Shown: piece after piece, positions 1 to 5,539 of the stretch | Layout: each line of letters opens with the position of its first letter | How positions within the stretch are numbered: the first letter of the stretch is position 1 | Assembly (NCBI GenBank): GCA_029251065.1 | Contig: JAQXEB010000081.1 | Coordinates: 1 to 8,874 of the forward strand | Direction of reading: 5' to 3' | Length of the DNA: 8,874 bases | From: Luminiphilus sp. | Lineage (GTDB): Bacteria > Pseudomonadota > Gammaproteobacteria > Pseudomonadales > Halieaceae | Made by a program: the position numbers and the translations under genes | The notes under the pieces: generated by a model | Databases searched by the model: none | What the model saw: only the letters and a program-made list of their open reading frames with translations | Told to the model about the DNA's origin: nothing

Positions 1-173
1 ACGGCGTTAAAAAAAGGTGGCTGATCTTGCGGCCCCATGGGTGGCGACGAATACACGCGTGAGACGCGATGACTGGAAAGGCCGGTCAGCGCGCAGAGAC
101 GATGGCTGGCTTCCTGCAGCCGTTGCGGCGGATCGTCAATATTGGACCCTAGCCCAATGACCGCTAGTGTCAT
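1..173 (-). CDS. folK: FolK, 6-hydroxymethyl-7,8-dihydropterin pyrophosphokinase (5' part only)
   Basis: Only the first 57 codons are present; the gene runs off the left edge. HPPK is a cytoplasmic enzyme of folate synthesis that moves pyrophosphate from ATP to 6-hydroxymethyl-7,8-dihydropterin. The visible protein starts MTLAVIGLGSNIDDP, the family's N-terminal strand and GLGSN loop (residues 7-11). It continues to VYSSPPMGPQDQPPFFNAV (about residues 39-57), matching the conserved Y-S-x-P-x-G-x-x-D-Q-P-x-F-x-N segment that lines the pterin pocket. The ATG at 173-171 overlaps the pcnB stop codon as ATGA, so translation is probably coupled to pcnB. The pcnB-folK pairing is the usual one in gammaproteobacteria. 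Confidence 0.93.
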   Translation of the reverse strand, partial: MTLAVIGLGSNIDDPPQRLQEASHRLCALTGLSSHRVSRVYSSPPMGPQDQPPFFNA

Positions 174-1429
174 GGCGTATTTTTTCGCCGCCTGGTGCGG
201 CGTTTGCGCGTCGGTATTTCGGTTGCGGGCTGACTGCCTACGAGGTCTGGGAACAATTGCTGTTGCTCTTCCCAAAATGTGACGGCTTGCCCAAGCGTTG
301 GCTCTTGCTCTGCACGGAGTAACAAAAGGTCAAACGCGGCGCGAAACCGTCTCAGTGAGATGATCGATGTCACCCGCTTTGATGCGCATTTTTCAAGGCG
401 CGGCTGTAAGTCCCAAATCTCCTTCATAGGAATAGAAAAGCGCTTGGGTATAGCGACGTGCTGCACAGTATTCATCAATATTTGTTGACCAGCAGCTTGC
501 ACGGGAGCGCCTTCATGATTCCCTGAGCGAGCGATTTCGTCGCTTCGACACTGAACGGCGGGCCACAGCAAGGCCCCAAGTAGAAAGGCAGGTGTTACTG
601 GCCTGCCGCGCACAATCCGTGCGTCTGTATTGCTCATGGCTTTTACTATGAGTGGTTGCGCGGACTCATCGGTCAGTGAGTTCACTGCGTCCGGGAAAAG
701 GGGACTGAGTAAATTATGGGACACAAGGTGTTCAAACGTCGGTGCTGCGTAGCCGGCCATAAATAATTTAAGGGTCTCATCAAACAGGCGAGCAGCGGGT
801 ATGTCATTGAGCAGGTGCTGACACGCTGAGATTGCGCTCAGAGAGTCAGAATCGATCGAGAATCCAAGTTTTGCGGCAAAACGAACGACCCGGAGCATTC
901 TTACTGGGTCCTCTCGGTAACGCGTCGCGGGGTCCCCAATGATTCGGACGATGCGCCGCTTAACGTCCTCAAGACCGCCGAGATCGTCGAGAATGATTTT
1001 ATTTGTCGGATCTAAGTACATCGCGTTGATCGTCAGGTCGCGACGCGCCGCATCTTGATCTAATGTCCCGTAGACGTTGTCCCTCAGGAGGAGGCCGTTC
1101 TGCGACGTCTTGGACAGTGTTGATGAGTCTCCTGCGTGGTGACCTCGAAACGTGGTGACTTCAATGATTTCACGGCCCATTCGGACATGCACGATCTGAA
1201 ACCGACGACCAATAATCCGTGCGCCTTTGAACAGCGCAACAACCTGCTCGGGCGTCGCATCGGTTGCAACGTCAAAGTCTTTAGGGCGCTGCCCTAGAAG
1301 TAAATCTCGGACTGCCCCTCCCACGATGTATGCACTGTGTTCATGATCACACAGACGCTCAACAACAGCGACGGCGCCTCGCGACAACGCGGAATGGTCT
1401 ATCAGTTTGCTTGAATCAAATTTCTGCAA
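170..1429 (-). CDS. pcnB: PcnB, poly(A) polymerase I
   Basis: The 419-residue product belongs to the class II nucleotidyltransferases. It adds 3' poly(A) tails that mark RNAs for decay; in Escherichia coli this destabilises small RNAs and mRNA fragments. Visible motifs are GGAVRDLLLG (37-46), the catalytic DFD (51-53), a likely third carboxylate in EIIEVTTF (E91), RRDLTINAMY (129-138) and REDPVRMLRVVRFAAKLG (172-189). The C-terminus is a basic tail, RKRRTRRRK (408-416), typical of poly(A) polymerase rather than CCA-adding enzymes. The first usable start is TTG at 1429-1427, directly preceded by an in-frame ATT. No Shine-Dalgarno sequence is visible, and there is no ATG or GTG in the nearby upstream frame. 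E. coli pcnB is known to use an inefficient AUU start, so weak initiation may be a shared trait. folK overlaps the 3' end by 4 bp. Confidence 0.95.
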   Translation of the reverse strand: MQKFDSSKLIDHSALSRGAVAVVERLCDHEHSAYIVGGAVRDLLLGQRPKDFDVATDATPEQVVALFKGARIIGRRFQIVHVRMGREIIEVTTFRGHHAGDSSTLSKTSQNGLLLRDNVYGTLDQDAARRDLTINAMYLDPTNKIILDDLGGLEDVKRRIVRIIGDPATRYREDPVRMLRVVRFAAKLGFSIDSDSLSAISACQHLLNDIPAARLFDETLKLFMAGYAAPTFEHLVSHNLLSPLFPDAVNSLTDESAQPLIVKAMSNTDARIVRGRPVTPAFLLGALLWPAVQCRSDEIARSGNHEGAPVQAAGQQILMNTVQHVAIPKRFSIPMKEIWDLQPRLEKCASKRVTSIISLRRFRAAFDLLLLRAEQEPTLGQAVTFWEEQQQLFPDLVGSQPATEIPTRKRRTRRRKNTP

Positions 1430-1482
1430 AATAGGAAGCTCGAGAACGTGAGTCCCGATCTTATCAGCTGTAATAGGTAGGG

Positions 1483-1519
1483 AACAAAGAAACTGGGGGA
1501 AGTTGCCTTCCCCGCCCAG
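1483..1519 (-). terminator. Probable Rho-independent terminator of the small RNA
   Basis: On the minus strand GGGGAAG (1513-1507), loop GCAA (1506-1503) and CTTCCCC (1502-1496) form a perfect 7-bp stem with a GNRA-type tetraloop. Three more pairs (CTG 1519-1517 with CAG 1495-1493) can extend it across a 3-nt bulge. TTTCTTTGTT (1492-1483) follows. The plus strand has no T run after the stem, so the signal is directional. The T tract is interrupted, so some read-through into pcnB, 53 nt further on, is plausible. Confidence 0.6.
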
Positions 1520-1574
1520 GTCCGTAGTTACACATATTATTTTTATTCGGCCGCTTATTATTATTTTAGCTCTG
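1485..1574 (-). ncRNA. Candidate CrcZ-like small RNA, about 90 nt
   Basis: No coding gene is supported between cbrB and pcnB, yet the minus strand carries a complete small transcription unit. A sigma-54 promoter (1585-1600) predicts a start near 1574. The RNA would then contain two A-rich stretches, AAAATAATAATAA (1567-1555) and AATAAAAATAATA (1547-1535), and end in a stem-loop with a U-rich run (1519-1483). In Pseudomonas the RNA CrcZ lies at this same place, is transcribed by sigma-54 under CbrB, and titrates Hfq/Crc through AAN-repeat motifs (established knowledge). Position, promoter class and motif type match here. The length does not: CrcZ is about 400 nt. The function is inferred. The alternative is that this is simply a regulated, attenuated 5' leader of pcnB. 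Confidence 0.55.
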
Positions 1575-1584
1575 TCACAATTAC

Positions 1585-1600
1585 TGCATTTGTTGTGCCA
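1585..1600 (-). promoter_or_regulatory. Sigma-54 (RpoN) -24/-12 promoter
   Basis: The minus strand reads TGGCACAACAAATGCA. Against the consensus TGGCAC-N5-TTGCW it has one mismatch (A for the first T of TTGC), and the essential GG and GC doublets are correctly spaced. The predicted start is about 12 nt downstream of the GC, near 1574. It points toward the small RNA and pcnB, and it lies just downstream of a gene for a sigma-54 activator, which supports a real promoter over a chance match. Confidence 0.72.
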
Positions 1601-1624
1601 CGAGAGTATTAGTTAACTATATCA

Positions 1625-1702
1625 GTAACTTATGAATTTTTGGGATGCGTTCACCGCTGTGTTTGTTACAGAAGTGTTACGGAAATAAACCGAGTCTGTT
1701 AC
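1625..1702 (-). promoter_or_regulatory. Upstream activator boxes (GTAACA repeats), probable CbrB sites
   Basis: On the minus strand GTAACA occurs exactly at 1702-1697, 1680-1675 and 1669-1664, and AGTTAC, a one-mismatch inverted copy, at 1630-1625. The three exact copies are 22 and 11 bp apart, so they lie on the same face of the helix, about 93 to 126 bp upstream of the predicted sigma-54 start. That is the normal distance for enhancer-type activator sites. From memory, CbrB sites in Pseudomonas are built on TGTTAC/GTAACA half-sites, and the adjacent gene encodes a CbrB homologue. Binding by that protein is inference. Confidence 0.6.
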
Positions 1703-1722
1703 CAATGGGACCACTGAAAAAT

Positions 1723-3105
1723 CTAGGTGCTGCCCTTCTTTCGCGTACGAGGAAGATCAAAGCGCTGGCGGCGCTCCCAGAGACATTTCCTGCTGATGCC
1801 TAGTTTTTGAGCGATCTCTGTCTCATTCATCGCGTCCTGATTTTCAAGGACGAAGCGCTGAAAGTAGTCTTCCAGTGAGAGTTCGCCTGAATCGGTGTCG
1901 TTGTTCGCTGTGGGTTCTGGTTCGATGACCGCGGATGCACTGGCGAAAGGGTTTGCAACGCCTTTGGACTTGGTGGGTTTGTCAGGAAGATTTAAATCGT
2001 GAGGCTCTAATACCTCACCGTACGCCAAGACGAGTGCGCGCTCGATCGTGTGTTCGAGCTCTCTTACATTGCCTGGCCACGGGTAGCTAGAGAGCGCTTT
2101 CTTAGCGTCTGGACTCAACGGCTTAGCGTCTAACTGCAGTTTGGTGGACACTCTTTTAATTAGAAACTTCGTGAGTCCCTCAATGTCGTCGCCTCGCTCT
2201 CGAAGTGGCGGTAACTCGAGGCGCAATACGTTTATGCGGTGAAAGAGATCTCGGCGAAACACATCGGTATTTTCAAGCTCCATCAAGTTTCGGTGCGTTG
2301 CGCAAATCAGTCGCACATCGACGCTGGCACTCTCAACGGAGCCAATCCGCCTTATTTCGCCTTCTTGAATAAAGCGAAGCAGACGTGCTTGCGCGGACGC
2401 CGGTAACTCACCGATCTCGTCTAAGAAAAGCGTGCCGCCATCGGCAGCCTCAATAAGGCCCAAGCGCTGTGCGTTCGCGCCGGTAAACGCGCCTTTTTCG
2501 TATCCAAAAAGCTCGGACTCGATTAACGTCTCGGGAATCGCTGCGCAGTTGACCGAGATCAGTGGCTTATGAGTTCTTTGGCTGGCTTGATGGATGTGTT
2601 GCGCGACTAATTCTTTTCCAGTACCCGTCTCCCCAATGATCAAAACGGTTGACCGCGCCTTAGCGGCTTTATTCGCCATGTTCATCAGTGAGCGCATGCC
2701 AGACGATCGGCCGACAAAGGCGTCCACTGCCGGGGCACTTGTCGCAGATGTTTCGGTAGCGGGCCTTACGACACGTTTTATGGTCCGCAGCAAGTCTCGG
2801 AGCGGTGCGGGCTTGGGCCAATAGTCTCGGACACCTAACTTCATCAGGTCCACGGCCGAGCGCAGTGAGGCGTGTTGCGCATGGATAAGAATGGGGAGCG
2901 GCTGCAGGTCGTTTATCAGCTGCTTAACGCCCGCTTCGTTTCGACCTGGGTCAAGAAGGACAACGTCAACTTTTTCCGCACTTTTAATCGCTCCTAGCGC
3001 GGAAAAGGGTGACGCTTTGATAATTTTAAATCCTTCGGCCGTTAAATCATCGGCTGTGTGCGTTGCACTTATGGGATCGTCATCGAGTAAGAGAACAGTC
3101 AGCAT
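1723..3105 (-). CDS. cbrB: CbrB-like sigma-54-dependent response regulator
   Basis: With the ATG at 3105 the protein has 460 residues. A receiver domain (about 1-115) holds the acidic patch D8-D10, the likely phospho-acceptor D52 and the switch Lys K98. The conserved Thr/Ser is replaced by Ala (A76, in ILIHAQHAS). A complete AAA+ domain follows: Walker A GETGTGKE (158-165), sigma-54 contact loop GAFTGA (205-210) and Walker B GGTLFLDE (223-230). A Fis-type helix-turn-helix closes the protein (about 410-454, LSLEDYF to LWERRQRF). The C-terminus and the ASLRSAVDLMKLG segment resemble Pseudomonas CbrB, and the gene sits between gluQ and pcnB as cbrB does. CbrB controls carbon and nitrogen source use. 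The partner kinase gene cbrA, expected directly upstream, is missing. A TTG at 3123 would add six residues; the ATG fits receiver domains better and has GGAG and AAAGAG upstream. Confidence 0.87.
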   Translation of the reverse strand: MLTVLLLDDDPISATHTADDLTAEGFKIIKASPFSALGAIKSAEKVDVVLLDPGRNEAGVKQLINDLQPLPILIHAQHASLRSAVDLMKLGVRDYWPKPAPLRDLLRTIKRVVRPATETSATSAPAVDAFVGRSSGMRSLMNMANKAAKARSTVLIIGETGTGKELVAQHIHQASQRTHKPLISVNCAAIPETLIESELFGYEKGAFTGANAQRLGLIEAADGGTLFLDEIGELPASAQARLLRFIQEGEIRRIGSVESASVDVRLICATHRNLMELENTDVFRRDLFHRINVLRLELPPLRERGDDIEGLTKFLIKRVSTKLQLDAKPLSPDAKKALSSYPWPGNVRELEHTIERALVLAYGEVLEPHDLNLPDKPTKSKGVANPFASASAVIEPEPTANNDTDSGELSLEDYFQRFVLENQDAMNETEIAQKLGISRKCLWERRQRFDLPRTRKKGST

Positions 3106-3160
3106 TACAACTCTTTGCTCCAAAAAACCGCTAATGAGGCTAACACGATCTCTTTGATGT

Positions 3161-3178
3161 GTGTCACCTCGGTAACAC
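3161..3178. promoter_or_regulatory. 18-bp near-palindrome between gluQ and cbrB
   Basis: The plus strand reads GTGTCACCTCGGTAACAC, two 8-bp arms around a 2-bp centre with a single mismatched pair. It fills the start of the 73-bp gap between the gluQ stop codon and the cbrB ATG. One arm contains GTAACA, the same hexamer as the repeats upstream of the sigma-54 promoter, so cbrB autoregulation is possible. Another dimeric regulator is equally possible. The sequence is followed by no T run, so it is not a terminator. Confidence 0.4.
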
Positions 3179-4033
3179 TTATCGGGTTAAAAAGTTACAA
3201 CTCACGGCAGGCAGTGCGGAGGTATCCCAGTGCTCTTGAGCGAACTCCAAGACGTCGGCAACGTGCTGGATGGCTTCAGGCGGTGCGGGCTGTCTGAGAA
3301 ATGACAGCGTATCTCTGAGATTTTGGGCAGGTCTGTGAACATCAATCCCCCGAGCGCCGTTTTGCTTACTGAGCTTGTAGCCCTCAGAATCAGTCACTAC
3401 GGGGACATGGCCGTACTGCGGGGACGGTCTTTTGAGTACCTGCTGTATGGCCTTTTGTCGAAAGCTCGACTCCAGGAGGTCAGCGCCTCGAATTATATGG
3501 GTGTAGCCTTCATCCAAATCGTCCACGGCGGTCGCGAGTTGATAGGCAATAGCGCCATCTTTGCGCTTGACGACAAAGTTATTCGGTAGTTGTGAGGCCG
3601 TTTGTTGACCCAGTACTAAATCGTCAAGGGACTTTGGGGCGTCGCTGGGTACAGTAAACCTCAGGCTCCCCTCACTGTGCGTTCGTGATGCGCAATCGGT
3701 CTCGCATTGGCCCAGTTTCCCAAGGGTCAAACGTGTGCAAACGCAGGTAAAGAGCAGCCCTTCGCCCTTCAGTCGATCAAGATAGGCCTCGTACACTTCA
3801 TGACGCTTGCTTTGCAGCAGGATGTCATTGTCCCAGTGGAGACCATGAATCAGTAGGCACTCGGGGATTGATATGAAACTGTTGAGATCGTGACGAGGAG
3901 GATCTATGTCATCGATACGCAGCCACCAGTCTCCGCCATTAGCGCGTGCATCTAGAAAGCTGGCCACGGCAGCAACAAGAGAGCCACTGTGCAGAGGGCC
4001 AGTGGGTGATGGAGCAAAACGTCCTCGATACAT
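3179..4033 (-). CDS. gluQ: GluQ, glutamyl-Q tRNA(Asp) synthetase
   Basis: The 284-residue product is a truncated paralogue of glutamyl-tRNA synthetase, without the anticodon-binding part. It attaches glutamate to the queuosine base at position 34 of tRNA-Asp. Motifs are RGRFAPSPTGPLHSGS (3-18, with the HIGH-like LHSG), LRIDDIDPPR (38-47; relatives usually have LRIED, so Glu is replaced by Asp) and KLSKQNGAR (220-228, the KMSKS equivalent). A zinc site is visible at C97, C99 and C114; the third ligand, a Tyr in the E. coli enzyme, is Cys here (C110). The ATG at 4033 follows an in-frame TTG at 4036. No clear Shine-Dalgarno is present, so translation may depend on dksA, whose stop lies 24 nt upstream. 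dksA-gluQ is a conserved operon. Confidence 0.93.
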   Translation of the reverse strand: MYRGRFAPSPTGPLHSGSLVAAVASFLDARANGGDWWLRIDDIDPPRHDLNSFISIPECLLIHGLHWDNDILLQSKRHEVYEAYLDRLKGEGLLFTCVCTRLTLGKLGQCETDCASRTHSEGSLRFTVPSDAPKSLDDLVLGQQTASQLPNNFVVKRKDGAIAYQLATAVDDLDEGYTHIIRGADLLESSFRQKAIQQVLKRPSPQYGHVPVVTDSEGYKLSKQNGARGIDVHRPAQNLRDTLSFLRQPAPPEAIQHVADVLEFAQEHWDTSALPAVSCNFLTR

Positions 4034-4057
4034 CAAGGCTGAGCGCGCGCGAGGGAC

Positions 4058-4687
4058 CTAGCCCAGCTCCTGGCGCTCCTTGATTTCGGCGAGCGTCTTG
4101 CAGTCAATACAGAGCGTTGCTGTGGGACGAGCCTCCAGTCGTTGAATGCCGATCTCGATACCGCAGGCATCGCAATACCCGTAGTCATCGATGGAAATCC
4201 GCTCAAGTGTTCCATCAATCTTCTTAATCAGCTTGCGCTCGCGATCACGGGCTCTGAGTTCGAGGCTGAACTCTTCTTCTTGGGTTGCTCGATCAGCGGG
4301 GTCTGGAAAGTTAGCGGCCTCGTCCTTCATGTGCCCGACTGTCTTTGTGACTTCGTTGACTAAGTCTGAGCGCCAAGTAAGCAGTAATTCCCGGAAGTGC
4401 ACACGTTGCTCATCGTTCATATAACGCTCGCCACGTGCGGGCTTGTAGGGCGTAAACTCGTCAAGCTTCTGAGTTTTATCTGCGGCTCTCGCAACAGTTG
4501 AAGCACCTTTTGATTTCGACGTGGCTTTGGCCTTGGGCGCAGCCTTTGCTTTGGGCGCAGCCTTTGCTTTGGGCGCAGCCTTTGCTTTGGGCGCAGCTTT
4601 GGCTTTGGGCGCAGTCTTTGTCTTGGGTGTGGCCTTCGCTTTTGGCGCGGCCTTAACGTCGGGGTTTGTTGTTTTCTTCGCTGCCAT
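4058..4687 (-). CDS. dksA: DksA, RNA polymerase-binding stringent response factor, with repeat-rich N-terminal extension
   Basis: The 209-residue product is far longer than usual for DksA (about 150). DksA enters the secondary channel of RNA polymerase and acts with ppGpp to tune rRNA, biosynthetic and stress promoters. The core starts near residue 75. The coiled-coil tip carries DPADRA (129-134), with the conserved D-x-x-D-x-A. The zinc finger is C172, C175, C193 and C196. Residues 1-66 are an Ala/Lys/Pro tail built on a repeated six-residue unit (APKAKA), like the basic tails of histone-H1-like proteins such as AlgP. It is probably disordered and may bind nucleic acid (inference). The ATG at 4687 has ACGGAA 6 nt upstream. 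The frame is open for 40 more codons to an ATG at 4807, but that has no ribosome site and its translation looks unlike any domain. Confidence 0.94.
   Translation of the reverse strand: MAAKKTTNPDVKAAPKAKATPKTKTAPKAKAAPKAKAAPKAKAAPKAKAAPKAKATSKSKGASTVARAADKTQKLDEFTPYKPARGERYMNDEQRVHFRELLLTWRSDLVNEVTKTVGHMKDEAANFPDPADRATQEEEFSLELRARDRERKLIKKIDGTLERISIDDYGYCDACGIEIGIQRLEARPTATLCIDCKTLAEIKERQELG
4525..4650. repeat. Seven 18-bp tandem repeats inside dksA
   Basis: Seven successive 18-bp units (4525-4542 to 4633-4650) follow the pattern CCTTTGCTTTGGGCGCAG on the plus strand. Units 2, 3 and 4 (4543-4596) are identical; the outer ones diverge progressively. Each unit encodes six residues of the DksA Ala/Lys/Pro tail, so copy-number change keeps the reading frame. 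Identical centre and diverged edges suggest recent expansion by slippage or unequal exchange. Confidence 0.93.
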
Positions 4688-4843
4688 TTGAGTTTCCGTT
4701 GAAACGCATGCTAATTGATTTGCAGTTGACCTGCGCGATTGGGCACGGGAAGCTATCAGAATTAGGGGCGGTTTGCTAGCGGCTTTTGAGCCTGTTAGCC
4801 GACACATTTTTTCGCTCGTCGGTAATTGCTCGTAAAGGTGGGT
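4688..4843. promoter_or_regulatory. Divergent intergenic region, dksA / M15 peptidase
   Basis: This 156-bp stretch must carry the start signals of both divergent genes. The two ribosome sites are visible: ACGGAA for dksA, and AAGGTGG for the peptidase just before the ATG at 4844. I found no convincing -35/-10 pair on either strand. A TTGACC at 4726-4731 (plus) has no matching -10 at 16-18 bp. Confidence 0.35.
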
Positions 4844-5533
4844 ATGCGAAACGCGAATTACAAGGCTTTGGCTTTAGGGCTCTCAGAGCAACCCATGGTC
4901 GAGCTCGACAATGGTGTGATACTGCAGGAAGACACAGCGCGTCATTTTGTGGCACTGCAAAAGAAAGCGTGCGAATCAGGATTGGCATTGTGTGCGGCCT
5001 CCGGTTTTCGATCGTATCGTGCGCAGCTTGCGATCTTTGATGCCAAATGGGCAGCCCAGAGACCCGTGCTCGACGATCAGGACCGGCCGTTGAGGCGGTC
5101 AGATTATACGGATGAGGAGTGGTTGATGCGTATCCTCCGATTCTCCGCACTACCGGGTACATCACGACATCATTGGGGTACTGACGTTGATGTCTATGAC
5201 CCCAGTTTGCTGCCTAACGGTCAGGCCTTAAAGCTGGTGCCCAGTGAATATAGCGAGGGAGGCTGCTTTGCTCCGCTGACCGCTTGGATCGACCGTCAAA
5301 TTGAGACCGACAGTGCCGAAGGATTCTCACGTCCTTACGATCACGATCGGGGAGGCGTTGCTATCGAACCTTGGCACTTAAGCTACTTGCCGCAAGCAAG
5401 TCTCCTCAAAAAGTGGGTAACACCTGAGGCGTTGGTTGAACTCTGGATGCGAGCACCGGATCTCCGGCCCCTGTGTTTTGAATTGGTTGTCGAGCGCTTA
5501 GGGACTATCTTTGATCAATACGTCGAGTCCTAG
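4844..5533 (+). CDS. M15 family zinc D-Ala-D-Ala carboxypeptidase (VanY-like)
   Basis: The 229-residue product carries the full M15B signature: SGFRSYRAQ (53-61, with the substrate-binding Arg), SRHHWGTDVD (107-116) and EPWHLSY (175-181). The predicted zinc ligands are H109, D116 and H178, and E175 is the general base. Members cleave the terminal D-alanine of peptidoglycan peptides, or related D- or L,D-bonds; the exact substrate cannot be read from sequence. No signal peptide or membrane segment is visible, so the enzyme may act in the cytoplasm on recycled peptides, or be exported by other means. The ATG at 4844 was chosen because AAGGTGG precedes it; TTG 4826 and GTG 4838 are in-frame alternatives. 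The gene is divergent from dksA and ends 6 bp before the convergent phosphofructokinase gene. Confidence 0.88.
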   Translation: MRNANYKALALGLSEQPMVELDNGVILQEDTARHFVALQKKACESGLALCAASGFRSYRAQLAIFDAKWAAQRPVLDDQDRPLRRSDYTDEEWLMRILRFSALPGTSRHHWGTDVDVYDPSLLPNGQALKLVPSEYSEGGCFAPLTAWIDRQIETDSAEGFSRPYDHDRGGVAIEPWHLSYLPQASLLKKWVTPEALVELWMRAPDLRPLCFELVVERLGTIFDQYVES

Positions 5534-5539
5534 TTTGAT

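Noticed and set aside
1467..1538. Small open frame inside the putative RNA, beginning ATGTGTAACTACGG (23 codons)
   Set aside because: No ribosome binding site, it runs through the terminator stem, and its composition is not protein-like.
4033..4218. 61-codon minus-strand open frame overlapping the gluQ start
   Set aside because: An out-of-frame reading of the dksA zinc-finger region.
4525..4650. Tandem repeats as a CRISPR array
   Set aside because: Units are directly adjacent without spacers and lie in frame within dksA.
4688..4807. 40-codon upstream extension of dksA to an ATG at 4807
   Set aside because: The ATG at 4687 has a good ribosome site; the extension has none and resembles no DksA N-terminus.
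4776..5165. 129-codon open frame on the minus strand
   Set aside because: Lies antisense to the M15 peptidase, whose motifs are clear; no family features and no ribosome site.
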